DNA from: Methylomonas koyamae
GTDB taxonomy: Bacteria > Pseudomonadota > Gammaproteobacteria > Methylococcales > Methylomonadaceae
Direction: 5' to 3'
Assembly: GCF_001644025.1 (NCBI RefSeq)
Contig: NZ_LUUK01000209.1
Span: 1-52,229 of the forward strand
Length of the DNA: 52,229 bases
Below the pieces are notes generated by a model. The model ran no database searches. It worked only from the letters and a program-made list of their open reading frames with translations, and had not been told where the DNA came from. This document shows positions 27,573-38,100 of the stretch, one piece after another. A program made the position numbers and the translations under genes. Within the stretch, counting starts at the first letter, position 1, and each line of letters begins with the position of its first letter.

Positions 27573-28139
27573 TTAGGAAACCTTCGATTTAGCTCGGCCG
27601 GTGTACAACAAGCCCAGCAAGGCGCTGGTCATCATCCACACCGAAGCGGGTAGCGGTACGGTGGCGGGGCCATCGTCCGTGGCTTTCGAAGGACTAATGT
27701 CGAACGCGTACAGAAAGTGCAAATTATCGAATTCCTCCGTGTCGGCGAAAGCCAACATCACCGCATCCGAACCCAAATTGGCGTTGCCGAATGCGGCGCT
27801 CCAAACGCCGCCGGACAACATGCCGACTTGGAAATTGCTAGAGCCCAGCAAGGTGCCGGAAGCGGTCGCGGTGCCGATATGGTAATTGGCTCCGCTGGCA
27901 ACGAACGATACCGCGCCAACACCGGTAAAGGAGAGGACGGGCGCGGCCGCGCCGATCATCGCCGTGTCTTCGAAAATTCCGAAGGTATCGGTCAGCGAAG
28001 GGAACGGAAACGATGACGTGCTAAACGACATAAAGTTAACGTCGCCGTCGTTCGGTGCCCAAACGCTAGCGGAACTAGCGCCGGAAACCGCCAATAGGCA
28101 CGCGGCGAGCGAGGTCTTTAAATAGGGGATCTTTTTCAT
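27573..28139 (-). CDS. exported protein with VPLPA (PEP-CTERM-like) sorting tail
   Basis: 188 residues: a signal peptide (cleavage near ASSA-SVWAP), a Ser/Gly/Phe-rich body without a known domain, and a C-terminal sorting signal made of VPLPASVW, a hydrophobic helix and a basic end (GRAKS). Such tails are recognised by EpsH/XrtA-type exosortases and link the protein to exopolysaccharide export. The exosortase is not in the window. A strong terminator follows the gene. Confidence 0.8.
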   Translation of the reverse strand: MKKIPYLKTSLAACLLAVSGASSASVWAPNDGDVNFMSFSTSSFPFPSLTDTFGIFEDTAMIGAAAPVLSFTGVGAVSFVASGANYHIGTATASGTLLGSSNFQVGMLSGGVWSAAFGNANLGSDAVMLAFADTEEFDNLHFLYAFDISPSKATDDGPATVPLPASVWMMTSALLGLLYTGRAKSKVS

Positions 28140-29071
28140 AGGTATTTCTCGATAGGTTTAAGTGAACAAATTGCCATCCAATGGCGCTTACCCCTCGGCC
28201 GGTTTTGCCTGGCAAGACCGGCTTTGACAGAGTTCTTGCGACCGTGCGTTTCGCGGAGCGCTAACCCCGCTTGGTTTTTGTGTCGGGCGCGCGCCACTGG
28301 CAGCCAAGGCAATAGCAACGCGCCGGTTGGATCGTGGACGTTAAGAAAAGGGGTGCCAGTGCGCGTGGGCAAGCAAACCTACGCTTCGACGCTAGGTGTG
28401 GTGGAACTACGGGTGGGGCGACAGCGGTTTGCTTGCCGCTGATTACCAATACTTGGGAGCGTTGAACCCGCTGTCCGGCAAATCGGAAACATGCAATCCA
28501 ATGATCGCGATCCGTGCCAAGGATGTGAATTTAATCGGGTCGGGTATTGATTTCGGTAAAGTCATGTTGCCAGTTTAAGCACTTGTAGTGGCTGCGTCGG
28601 TACGTTATCCAACATTGCGATCAGCGCGATTCGCCGGCGCGGTCATGTGCCAATTGATGTTTGAGGTACTCGTGCCGACCGCGAATCAGTTGCTGAGGTT
28701 GGTCACTTAAAATCGCTTTGAGCCATTTTTAGTTGTCAATCTAGTCGGTTGTCGGGATCGCCTTGTCTGATTGTCGAGAACAACGATGACATAACGCAGT
28801 AACCCTACCCCTGCGGGGCTACTTCAGCCGCCAGCGGCGGATGGTACGGCCAGTTTTTCGAACGGACGGTAATTTTTCAAGTGGCTCCGTACTATGATTA
28901 AGTAAACCGAATTTTGGAAAATACACGAAAAGAAATAAAGTAGGGGCGGTTTGAAACTACCCATTTATTGGGTATTGCGAAGTACTCGATCGCACTGAAT
29001 GATCGGAAGCATGGGCAAGGTAGATTGCGCATTTTTTCAGTAGCGGCAATCGCTTGTGCGCGTCAGGGGGC
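28140..29071. other. long intergenic region without a clear gene
   Basis: 932 bases. It contains a pair GGCAAGCAAACC / GGTTTGCTTGCC (about 28368-28434) that could form a long-loop hairpin, a 60-codon open frame (28396-28578) with no good start, and at 28842-28891 a repeat related to one at 37493. It could be the eroded edge of an inserted segment. The upstream region of the decayed TonB receptor is at its right end. Confidence 0.5.
28842..28891. repeat. left copy of a dispersed short repeat
   Basis: About 50 bp, core TTTTTCGAACGGACGGTAAT, then TTTTCAAGTGGCTC. The related copy at 37493-37546 lies on the other side of the TonB/kinase cluster in the same orientation. Confidence 0.7.
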
Positions 29072-31188
29072 ATGATGAAAAGTTTGACCGTATCTCTTGT
29101 GATCGCCGCGCCATTATTGATTTGGGCGACGGTCTCGCTGGCCGCATCTTCTACCGAGGAAGAAGACTTGGCGCAGGTTTACGGCGGCGAGGAAATGGGC
29201 AGCGCCACCGGTACTCGGCAGCCGGTCGGCAAGGCGCCGGCGGTGGCGTCCGTGGTCACCGCGGCGGACATCAAGGCCATGGGCGCGACGGACATCGACG
29301 AGGTGTTGGAAACCGCACGTGGCACGCAGCTATCTTGGATACAACCCGATTTATACGTTTCGCGGTGTTTATTCCGGCTTCAACCCGCAGGTGCTGATGT
29401 TGATCAACGGCGTCCCCATCACCTCCTACACGGGTGACAGGAACTTGAGTTGGGGCGGCATGCCGGTGCAGGCCATTTCCCGCATCGAAGTGGTACGCGG
29501 ACCGGGCTCGGCCGTATATGGTGCAGATGTTTTCGCCGGTGTGATCAACATCATCACCAAGACCAAGGACGAGATCAACGGCACGGAGGTAGGCGGGCGG
29601 GTCGGCAGTTTCGATACCTATGACGGTTGGGCCTTGCACGGTGCCGAATGGGCGGGCTTCGACGTGGCGGCCATGGTGGAATATCACAACACTGCCGGTC
29701 AAAAATCCATCCTCGACGCCGACGCGCAGACCGGATTCGATCGGCTGTTCGGCACTCATGCCTCGCTGGCTCCGGGCCCGGTCAATCTGTCGCGAGACAA
29801 TATGGATGCACGATTGGATCTTTCCCGCGGACACTGGCGCTTCCGTGGCGGCCTGCAGCATCGCGACAATTACGGCAGCGGGGCCGGCGTGATACAGACC
29901 CTAGATCCGGTGACCATGATAGGCAGCGATCGTTGGAATGCCGATCTCACCTACCAGAACGCTGACTTCGCCGAGAATTGGGAGATGATGGCGCAACTCA
30001 GTTATTTGGATGGCGACCAGCATAATACCGGGGCTTTTCCTCCAGGCGCTCGCTTACCCATAGGTGCCAACGGTCTGATCGATTTCGCCAATCCGGTGCA
30101 ATACGTCACGTTTGCCAACGGTTTCAGAGGCGTTCCGGAAAACTGGGAACGTCACGCTCGCGCAAACCTTGCCGCCGTTTATCGAGGCTTTTCGGCGCAT
30201 ACCTTGCGTCTGGGTGCCGGCTTCAACTACGACAGCATTTACAAGGTACGGGAGCAGAAAAATTTCGGTCTGGATCCGGTCACGGGAACCCCAATTCCCT
30301 TGCTGCCGGGCACCCCGCTGGTGGATGTCTCGAACACGCCGCTAGTTTATCTGCCGACCAAGGATCGCACGGACGCGTTTTTCCTGATCCAGGACGAATG
30401 GGCATTCGCTAGAGACCGGCAGTTGACTGCCGGTATGCGTTACGACCGCTACTCGGACTTTGGCGAGACGGTCAATCCACGAGCGGCCCTGGTTTGGGAG
30501 ACCCGTTACGATCTGACCACTAAGCTGATGTACGGGTAGTGCCTTCCGCGCACCGGCCTTCATTGAGCTCTATAACGTCAACAATCCCGGAGCCAACGGT
30601 AATCCGCGCCTGAAACCGGAAACCATGGATAGTCTCGAGCTGGCGTTCGACTATCGCCCCTTGGACAAACTGCGCTTGGGCGTCAATTTCTTCCATGATT
30701 GGTGGAAGGATATTATTCGTTTCGTGCCGGACATCGGCTCAACCACCATAACGGCCCAAAATACCGGCAGCCAAAACGGCTATGGCGGCTAGCTGGAGGC
30801 CGAATGGAAAGCCCTAGACACCCTCAAACTGGCGGGAAACTATTCCTACCAAAAGTCCACGGACAGTACTACCCATCAAGATGCCGGCTACGCGCCTCAT
30901 CATCAGGTTTATCTACGCGCTCAGTGGGAATTTTTGCCCGACTGGCAATTCACCCCCAGGTTAAATGGATCATCGACCGCGACCGGGCCGCCGGCGACAC
31001 TCGCCCGGCCATGGACGATTACACCTGGGTCGATTTGACTCTCCGCCGCAAGAATATCCACGATCAATTCGAAGTGGCCTTCTCGGTGCGCAATCTGTTT
31101 GATGTGAATGCCCGCGAGCCTAGTCCGGGAGCGGCCATCCCCAACGACCTGCCCTTGGCGGGGCGGGGAAATCAGAGTTAATTTTTAG
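29072..31188 (+). pseudogene. decayed TonB-dependent receptor
   Basis: The remains of a receptor paralogous to the intact gene at 31378. It keeps the signal peptide (SLVIAAPLLIWATVSLAAS), the plug domain (VVRGPGSAVYGADVFAGVIN) and most of the barrel. Comparison shows a probable 11-base deletion near 29318 where the VPGVH motif should be, a one-base frameshift near 30537 (LMYG then AFRAPAF), an in-frame TAG at 30790 where Glu is expected, a one-base loss near 30955, and a one-base gain near 31165 before a typical barrel end (EIRVNF). A working receptor cannot be made from this reading. Sequencing error could explain one indel but hardly all. Confidence 0.88.
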
Positions 31189-31377
31189 CCATAACTATAA
31201 TTAAACCCAATTTTAGACGTGACACTAAATGAAACATGGCATGGAAGAGTTCAGGGCTAACTACTTAAAACCGGCAATGTGTCAAATTTGATCGGCCAAA
31301 AAGGTCGGGTAAAGGCAACGAGGGCACGATCGTTATTTTCCAATTGCGGCACAAATGATTGCTCAAAAGGAGGCGTC

Positions 31378-33477
31378 ATGAAAAATACGGTCGCAAGTCT
31401 CGCCGCCACGGTGCCGACATTGCTTTGGATCACGGTCTCGCTGGCCGCGCCGAATGCCGAGGAAGAAGACTTGGCGCTGGTTTACGGCGACAAAAACACC
31501 GTCAGTATCGCCACCGGCAGTCCGCAGCCGTTGCAACGCGCACCCTCGACCGCGACGGTGATCACCGCCGAAGACATCGCGGCGATGGGCGCCAAGGATC
31601 TGGACGAGGTGCTGGAAACCGTGCCGGGCGTGCATGTCGAGCGCTCCTACATCGAATACACACCGATGTATCAATTTCGCGGCATCGTCGGCAACCCCAC
31701 CAATCCTCAGGTCTTGATGCTGCAGAACGGCATTTCGATAAATACCCTGTTTCGTGGCGACAGGGGGCAAGCCTGGGGGGGGCTGCCGCTGGACAACATC
31801 GCCCGCATCGAGGTGATTCGCGGTCCCGGCTCGGCCCTATATGGCGCCGATGCTTACGCCGGCGTCATCAACATCATCACCAAAACCGCCAAGGACATCG
31901 ACGGCACCAAAATCGGGGCGCGCGGCGGCTCGTTCGCTACCTGGAACACCTGGGCGCAACACGGCGGCAAATGGGGCGAGGTGGAGGTCGCGGCCTACGT
32001 CAATGTCGGCGCCACCGACGGTTTCAAGAAAACCATCATCGAGGATTCCCAAACGTCGCGCGACCAGTTTTTCGGCACTCATGTCTCCGAGGCGCCGGGG
32101 CCGGTCAACACCGGCTACGATAGCGTAGACGCCAACCTCGATCTGGCTTACGACAAATGGCGCTTACGCTCCGGCTATAAGCTGCGAGACAATCTCGGCA
32201 TGGGGGTCGGTCAGACGGCGACGCTCGATCCCATCGGCACCGAAACCAGCGAACGCATCAACGCCGATTTGTCCTGGAACGACGCGCAATTCGCCAAAAA
32301 CTGGGGGCTGGGCTTCATGGCCAGTTTCCTGCACTACAAGGAAGATGCCAATAACTATCACATGTTCCCTGCCGGGACCCGACTCGGCCCGTTTAATTAT
32401 CCGGACGGCATGATAGGCTCGCCGGGACGCTGGGAGCGGCAAATCCGGATTTCGGCCTTCGCCAACTATACCGGTTTTACCGACCACAACCTGCGCATAG
32501 GCTGGGGCCACGACGACCTGAACCTTTATAAAACCCGGACCTTGAAGAATTTCTTTTTATTGCCTAACGGCTTACCCATGCCGACGGGTGCCGTTACCGA
32601 CTATGGCAGCATCCAACCGCATATTTTGCCCCATACCCGCATCGACGATTATTTTTACCTGCAGGACGAATGGAGTTTCGCCCCGGATTGGACCTTGACC
32701 GCAGGGGTGCGCTACGACAGTTATTCCGATTTCGGCGCTACCGTCAATCCGCGACTGGCGATGGTCTGGAACGTCGATCTGGACCTGACTGCCAAATTCC
32801 TCTGGGGCCGGGCCTTTCGCGCGCCGTCTTTCAACGAGCAGTACGGCATCAATCCGTCCGGGGGAGGCAATCCCGGTCTGCAACCCGAAACCATGGACAC
32901 CTACGAGGTCGATATCAGTTGGCAGGCACGCCGCGATACCGAAGTAAACCTGAGCTTTTTTCAATACGATTTGGCTCAGATCATTTCTGCCGTCGCCAAT
33001 CCAGCGCCGGCGCCAGGACTCGCTTTTCAAAACACCGGCAAACAATATGGTCGCGGACTGGAACTGGAAACTACCTGGGATGCCACCTCTTCATTGAGGC
33101 TGACCGGTAATTATTCCTTCCAGACCTCGATCGACGAAACCCACAATCAGGATGCCGGCTACATGCCGCACCACCATGTCTATGCGCGCAGCGACTGGCG
33201 TTTCATGCAACCCTGGCTGGCCAGCGTTCAAGTCAACTGGGTGGGCGACCGCAAGCGTGCCTACGGCGACGCCCGGCCGCCGATACGCGATTACACGACC
33301 ATCGACCTGACGCTGCGCACCGATAATAGTAAAAAGGGCTGGGATTTCGCGGCGTCGATCCGCAATCTGTTCGATGCCACGGTACTGGAACCCAGCCTGG
33401 CGCCGGGCACCTCACTCCCCTATGATTTACCGATGCCTGGGCGTTCGTTTTATCTGCAAGCGACTTTTTCGTTTTGA
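31378..33477 (+). CDS. TonB-dependent outer-membrane receptor
   Basis: 699 residues: a signal peptide ending near SLAA, a short N-terminal extension (EEEDLALVYGDKN), a plug domain (about 45-165, with ATVITAEDIAAMGAKDLDEV and VIRGPGSALYGADAYAGVIN) and a 22-strand barrel ending in the terminal Phe of QATFSF. It imports an unknown substrate using TonB energy. AAAGGAGG precedes the ATG at 31378. The substrate-binding protein and hybrid kinase genes follow almost without gaps, implying one operon. Metal or siderophore uptake is plausible but not shown. Confidence 0.92.
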   Translation: MKNTVASLAATVPTLLWITVSLAAPNAEEEDLALVYGDKNTVSIATGSPQPLQRAPSTATVITAEDIAAMGAKDLDEVLETVPGVHVERSYIEYTPMYQFRGIVGNPTNPQVLMLQNGISINTLFRGDRGQAWGGLPLDNIARIEVIRGPGSALYGADAYAGVINIITKTAKDIDGTKIGARGGSFATWNTWAQHGGKWGEVEVAAYVNVGATDGFKKTIIEDSQTSRDQFFGTHVSEAPGPVNTGYDSVDANLDLAYDKWRLRSGYKLRDNLGMGVGQTATLDPIGTETSERINADLSWNDAQFAKNWGLGFMASFLHYKEDANNYHMFPAGTRLGPFNYPDGMIGSPGRWERQIRISAFANYTGFTDHNLRIGWGHDDLNLYKTRTLKNFFLLPNGLPMPTGAVTDYGSIQPHILPHTRIDDYFYLQDEWSFAPDWTLTAGVRYDSYSDFGATVNPRLAMVWNVDLDLTAKFLWGRAFRAPSFNEQYGINPSGGGNPGLQPETMDTYEVDISWQARRDTEVNLSFFQYDLAQIISAVANPAPAPGLAFQNTGKQYGRGLELETTWDATSSLRLTGNYSFQTSIDETHNQDAGYMPHHHVYARSDWRFMQPWLASVQVNWVGDRKRAYGDARPPIRDYTTIDLTLRTDNSKKGWDFAASIRNLFDATVLEPSLAPGTSLPYDLPMPGRSFYLQATFSF

Positions 33478-33482
33478 AGCCG

Positions 33483-34448
33483 ATGACCAGATTCCTCTAT
33501 AGCCGACGGCGGCACAACGGCTTAATAGCGGCGCTGATGAGTCTTTTACTGCTGACCCCTATCCCAACGGCCGTCGCCTTTCAGACGGGGAAAACAGCCG
33601 TTGCGATCATTTATCCCGACATCGCCGAGCCCTACCGCACCGTGTTCGAACAGATTATTAGCGGTATCGATTCCACAACCCAGACTGTCAAATATGCCGT
33701 AGCGCCGGACGTGAACATCAATGACCTGAAAAACGGTTTACGCCAACAAAATATCAAGGTGGTCATCGCGCTTGGGCGACAGGGCATGGGCATCGCCGCC
33801 AGCCTGGATCGAGACATCGGCGTGGTGATGGGCGGCGTCATTACTGCGCCGGACAATGGCATCCGCGATTTGCCGTTACACAGCCTGTCGCCGGACCCGG
33901 CCTTGTTGTTTGAGTTGCTCAAAAAACTGTTGCCAGCCACGCGTCGCGTGTTCGCGGTTTACAACCCAAAGCAAAATGCCTGGCTGATACGCCAGGCAAA
34001 AATGTCGGCGCGCAGTCTAGGCTTGGAACTGGTGACGTACGAAGCGCAGGATTTGCATAGCGCGGTGCAAGGTTATCAGGACTTTTTCAACAACGCCGAC
34101 AGTCGCCAAGATGCGTTGTGGCTACTTCAGGATTCCACCACGGTAGAGGAAAGTTCGGCACTGCCCTTGGTGTTGCAGGAGTCCTGGAACCGGAACCTGG
34201 CGGTTTTTTCCAGCAATTTCGGCCATGTCCGGCGCGGGGTGCTGTTCTCGCTTTATCCCGATAATGGCAAAATGGGCGGTCATCTGGCCGATATGGCGTT
34301 AAGGTTTCTGGCGTCCGGCGACTACGGAGAGCACGGCGTGATTTTGCTACGGGAGGTGCTGACGGCCATCAACCTACGCACCGCCAAACACCTTGATATC
34401 AATACCAGTCGACAGCAAGATTTCGATGTGGCATTTCCCGATGAATAA
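33483..34448 (+). CDS. ABC-type substrate-binding protein
   Basis: 321 residues: a basic N-terminus, a signal peptide (LIAALMSLLLLTPIPTAVAF) and a two-lobed periplasmic binding fold of the ABC_sub_bind type (AVAIIYPDIAEPYRTVFEQI, then VVIALGRQGMG and RRVFAVYNPKQNAW). No permease or ATPase gene lies beside it, so it probably presents a ligand to the neighbouring kinase or receptor rather than to a transporter. The ATG at 33483 is used; a TTG at 33474 overlapping the previous stop is an alternative. The next gene starts 12 bases after its stop. Confidence 0.85.
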   Translation: MTRFLYSRRRHNGLIAALMSLLLLTPIPTAVAFQTGKTAVAIIYPDIAEPYRTVFEQIISGIDSTTQTVKYAVAPDVNINDLKNGLRQQNIKVVIALGRQGMGIAASLDRDIGVVMGGVITAPDNGIRDLPLHSLSPDPALLFELLKKLLPATRRVFAVYNPKQNAWLIRQAKMSARSLGLELVTYEAQDLHSAVQGYQDFFNNADSRQDALWLLQDSTTVEESSALPLVLQESWNRNLAVFSSNFGHVRRGVLFSLYPDNGKMGGHLADMALRFLASGDYGEHGVILLREVLTAINLRTAKHLDINTSRQQDFDVAFPDE

Positions 34449-34460
34449 TCTTCCCGGACC

Positions 34461-37121
34461 ATGAAACCACAGTTCGCTTCTTTCCTGGACAAATACACAT
34501 TCCAACGCCAGCTTGGCGTTACGATTGCTGTCGGTATTTTTTTGCTGGCATTGTTCGCTTCCGTTGTCGGATCGTGGCTCGGCAATCAACGGGTGCGCGG
34601 CAACTTGCTGGATCAGGGGCGGGGTATCACCGCCAGCCTTGCGCGTCAAAGTGCGCTGGCTCTGGTTTACGCTTCCGGCGATAACGCGACGGAAGCCGTC
34701 AACACCACCTTGGCGTTTCCCGGTGTCGTCGGCTTGGAAATCCGCGATGCCAACCGGCAAGTATTGTTAAAACGCGGAACGACCGATTCCAGCGAGCTTT
34801 TCCAAGCGCCTGCCGCGGCCGATATCGGCAAGGCCGACCCGGCGCAAGCCGTCTTTCTCGATGCCGAAAGCCCAAATTCATGGCGCTTTATCGCGCCGGT
34901 GTATTCTCAACCTGCCAGTTCGCCCTTCAATGAAATCGTCGCGCCGGAGTTGCTCGGCGAAGTAATCGTCGTGGTAAGTAAGGCGGCACTGGTGCAGACG
35001 ACCGCCAGCATTTTCGTCGCCAATTTGACGACATCCTTTTCTTTTGCGCTGCTGTTTCTGGCCCTGATCCGCATGTTGACCAAGCGGATGACGCAACCGC
35101 TGATTCGGCTATCGGCGGTCATGAGACGCGCCGAAGCCGGCAAATCGTTGGTACGGGCCGCGTTGGCCGGGCCGAGGGATATTGTCGACATGGCTCAAGC
35201 GTTCAACGGCATGATGTCGGTACTGGAGGCACATGCCGCGGAAAATGCCCAAATCTACGCAGAGTTACAGCAAAGCGAAGCCCAATACCGTCGGATCGTG
35301 GACACGGCGAACGAGGGCATATGGGTTCTGGGGCCGAACGCCAGAACCAGCTTCGCTAATCCTAGAATGGCCGATATGCTCGGCTACACTTGTGAAGAAA
35401 TGCATGGCCGGCCAATCACAGACTTCATGTTCGAGAAGGATGCGCCGGATCACTTGATAAAAATGGAGAACCGGCGACTAGGTCTTGCGGAGCATTACGA
35501 ACGCCGCTTCCGCCGTAAAAACGGGCAGGCGGTGTGGACGGTTGTTTCTGCCGCTCCCATTCTTGACGACGAACAGCGCTTTCAGGGTTCTTTTGCGATG
35601 TTCACCGACATTACCCAACGCAAACAAGCGGAAGACGAACTGAGACAATACAAGGACCAACTGGAGGAGACAGTACGGCAACGCACGGCGGAGCTGTTGC
35701 TGGCGCGCGATGCCGCCGATGCGGCCAACAAGGCCAAGAGTATGTTCCTGGCCAATATGAGCCATGAATTGCGCACCCCCATGAACGCCATTCTCGGCTT
35801 TTCCAGCATGATGCGCCGCGACCCGCAACTCAGCAGCCAGCAAGCCGAAAACCTGGAAATCATCAACCGTAGCGGCGAACATCTGTTGAACCTGATCAAC
35901 GACGTGCTGGAAATGGCCAAGATCGAATCGGGCCGCCTGCAACTGGAAATAGCCCCGTTCGACCTCGGTGCTATGGTGCGGGACGTCGTCGAAATGATGC
36001 AAATCCGCGCCAGGGAGAAAGCCTTGCAGCTGCTGCTCGACCAGTCGTCCGAGTTCCCACGCTATATCCGTAGCGACGAAGCGAGGATACGGCAAATTCT
36101 CATCAATCTGATCAACAATGCGGTGAAATTCACCGAACACGGCGGCGTGACGATGCGTCTGGGCGCCAAGAACAATGCCCGGTATCATCTGCTGATCGAG
36201 GTCGAGGATACAGGTCCCGGTATCGCGCCGGAAGACCGAAGCCGTTTGTTCGAGCCCTTTGTACAACTGGGCGAGGCGGACGCGCAGCACGGTACCGGCC
36301 TGGGTTTGGCTATCACCCGCCAACTCGTGCAGATGATGGGCGGCAGTATCAGCGTCGAGAGCAGCGTGGGTAAGGGATCTCTGTTCCGTGTCGATCTACC
36401 GGTGGAAACGGCGAGCGGCACCGACATTTTGGGCGCGGAACCCCGGAAACCGGGCGAAGTGGTAGGACTTGCCCCAGGCCAACCCCGATATCGGATCATG
36501 ATCGTCGAGGATCAGCACGAAAATCGGCTATTGCTCAGCCGGCTGATGACAGGCCTAGGACTGGAAGTCAAAATTGCCGGTAACGGCGCGCAATGTCTGG
36601 AACTGTTCCAGTCTTGGCAACCCGATTTGATCTGGATGGATAGGCGCATGCCGGTAATGGACGGTATCGAAACAACGCAGCGACTTCGCCAGTTACCGGA
36701 CGGCCAGACGGTCAAAATTGTCGCCGTCACCGCCTCGGCGTTCAAGGAACAGCAGCAGGAAATGCTGAACGCCGGCATGGACGACTTCGTGCGTAAACCT
36801 TACCGCTTCGAGGAAATCTACGACTGTCTGGCGCGGCAACTGGACATAAAATTCATGTACCACGAGAGTGCGGCCGAAGAGCAGCCCGAGCCAGTCGTTT
36901 TAACCGCTATGATGCTGAAGGTTTTGCCGGCTGAATTGTGTAACGATCTGAGAGAGGCGCTGGTGAGCCTGGACATCGAACGCATCTCAGCCATCATCCA
37001 ACAAATCGGCGAGATCGACCCAAAACTAGGTCTTGCCCTATCCCGGCTTGCGAATGTTTTCGATTACCCGAGCATACTGTCGGCGTTGAACGGGTTAGGG
37101 GAGGCTGGCGACCGTAATTGA
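34461..37121 (+). CDS. hybrid sensor histidine kinase
   Basis: 886 residues in the inner membrane: TM about 18-40, a periplasmic sensor region about 41-185, TM about 188-208, HAMP about 210-265, PAS about 275-395, HisKA with phospho-acceptor His435 in MSHELRTPMN, a HATPase domain (NLINNAVKF near 549, DTGPGIAPED, GTGLGLAI), a receiver domain with Asp727 in WMDRRMPVMDG, and an Hpt-less helical tail. No partner regulator is beside it. Its operon position suggests that it senses the ligand of the binding protein or the state of the receptor. Confidence 0.92.
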   Translation: MKPQFASFLDKYTFQRQLGVTIAVGIFLLALFASVVGSWLGNQRVRGNLLDQGRGITASLARQSALALVYASGDNATEAVNTTLAFPGVVGLEIRDANRQVLLKRGTTDSSELFQAPAAADIGKADPAQAVFLDAESPNSWRFIAPVYSQPASSPFNEIVAPELLGEVIVVVSKAALVQTTASIFVANLTTSFSFALLFLALIRMLTKRMTQPLIRLSAVMRRAEAGKSLVRAALAGPRDIVDMAQAFNGMMSVLEAHAAENAQIYAELQQSEAQYRRIVDTANEGIWVLGPNARTSFANPRMADMLGYTCEEMHGRPITDFMFEKDAPDHLIKMENRRLGLAEHYERRFRRKNGQAVWTVVSAAPILDDEQRFQGSFAMFTDITQRKQAEDELRQYKDQLEETVRQRTAELLLARDAADAANKAKSMFLANMSHELRTPMNAILGFSSMMRRDPQLSSQQAENLEIINRSGEHLLNLINDVLEMAKIESGRLQLEIAPFDLGAMVRDVVEMMQIRAREKALQLLLDQSSEFPRYIRSDEARIRQILINLINNAVKFTEHGGVTMRLGAKNNARYHLLIEVEDTGPGIAPEDRSRLFEPFVQLGEADAQHGTGLGLAITRQLVQMMGGSISVESSVGKGSLFRVDLPVETASGTDILGAEPRKPGEVVGLAPGQPRYRIMIVEDQHENRLLLSRLMTGLGLEVKIAGNGAQCLELFQSWQPDLIWMDRRMPVMDGIETTQRLRQLPDGQTVKIVAVTASAFKEQQQEMLNAGMDDFVRKPYRFEEIYDCLARQLDIKFMYHESAAEEQPEPVVLTAMMLKVLPAELCNDLREALVSLDIERISAIIQQIGEIDPKLGLALSRLANVFDYPSILSALNGLGEAGDRN

Positions 37122-37265
37122 CCGGAATCCTTACTTTCATTGGCGCACCTTTGGGGGCCGTCGATAAGGCTTTCGCTTGATTTTTATAACTATTCAGCGC
37201 GAAGTAAAAACGCCCTCTCCCAACGGAGCGGGGGGATGAGCACCTCAATGTCAGCTATGCCGTTC

Positions 37266-37307
37266 GCTGAGCGGCGTCGAAGCGAAATGGCTTCGGCTCC
37301 GCTCAGC
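37266..37307. repeat. REP-like hairpin
   Basis: Arms GCTGAGCGGCGTCGAAGC and GCTTCGGCTCCGCTCAGC pair at 16 of 18 positions around a 6-base loop. Similar 'GCTGAGCGGAGTCGAAGC' palindromes are common intergenic elements in many proteobacteria. No T-run follows, so it is not a typical terminator. Confidence 0.65.
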
Positions 37308-37492
37308 CGCCGCCTTATTTCGGTTCCGTTCATCCAGCGGCTTACATTGACTGTAACCGGTTAACTTAACGCCACGGTAACGACCCTCCCCCAAACGCCC
37401 TCTGAATGGTTACGAATTTTTCAGGCTACAGCATTGGATTCGTTGGTCAAGATTGCGGTTACCACCTCAAAAGATCTGCCGCTCGTGACGGG

Positions 37493-37546
37493 TGGTAACG
37501 TCGGTTTTTTCGAACGGATGGTAATTTTGCAAGAGGCTCTAACGTA
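37493..37546. repeat. right copy of the dispersed short repeat
   Basis: Core TTTTTTCGAACGGATGGTAA then TTTTGCAAGAGGCTC. Related to 28842-28891; the two copies bracket the TonB/binding protein/kinase cluster. Confidence 0.7.
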
Positions 37547-37623
37547 AAAATTTATGTGGCTTGACGATTTTCTGATGGGGGGGTTGTTGGAAACCCTAGC
37601 GGATAGGATGCTATCGATTGCGA

Positions 37624-38100
37624 CTAGGGACGGGGCGGGGTTGGATCGCTGCTACCAGAGCTTGCGAGCTTATCGGGTGCGGTCGGCGGCATCGAACGCC
37701 GAGCTCGGCGCAATGCGGCGCTTGTCCGGATTCGGGATGAGTGCAGGTGCTTTGCCAGCCAGGCGATCGGTAAGGCTTTGTACAAGGCATGGGCCGAGAG
37801 CAACAGGCTCAGCGCGGCGCTCAGGGTGGTTCGGCTGTGGGGTTCGCGTTGACCGAGCCGGCCGGATGATGGCGCGGAACTCGGTGGCGCCGGGCAGTGA
37901 CTCAGTTCGCCGGCGACAAAGCCGATGCCGCCGGCCAACAACAAGCTGGCGGGGGCGGTCATTTGTTTGCGCAGGCTGCTGAGTAACACTGCGCCGTCCG
38001 TTTTGATGGAGCGACGCCGCTCGGCCAGTTGCCGTTCGGCATGGCTGATTTGCGCATCCAATGAGGGGCCGGCGGGTTTGGATAGTAACCGGAACCGCAT
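37624..38100 (-). CDS. small membrane-associated hypothetical protein
   Basis: 158 residues: an N-terminal basic helix (SHAERQLAERRRSIKTDGAVL), one hydrophobic segment (ASLLLAGGIGFVAGEL), a second weaker one (LSAALSLLLSAHALYKAL) and a basic Pro/Ser-rich tail. I recognise no domain, but such proteins sit behind holin-like genes in stress operons. Its ATG shares one base with the stop of the holin-like gene, so it is translationally coupled and the last gene of the BON operon. Confidence 0.65.
   Translation of the reverse strand: MRFRLLSKPAGPSLDAQISHAERQLAERRRSIKTDGAVLLSSLRKQMTAPASLLLAGGIGFVAGELSHCPAPPSSAPSSGRLGQREPHSRTTLSAALSLLLSAHALYKALPIAWLAKHLHSSRIRTSAALRRARRSMPPTAPDKLASSGSSDPTPPRP

Larger units (their letters stand above)
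37122..37623. other. intergenic region with hairpin and repeat
   Basis: 502 bases between the kinase and a convergent minus-strand operon. It contains an imperfect hairpin at 37266-37307, an inverted repeat GTTACCACC / GGTGGTAAC (37458-37466 and 37491-37499) and the right copy of the dispersed repeat at 37493-37546. No gene seen. Confidence 0.6.

Noticed and set aside
28396-28578. Short frame that vaguely recalled a transposase fragment
   Set aside because: Resemblance too weak, no start and no terminal repeats; left as unexplained intergenic DNA.
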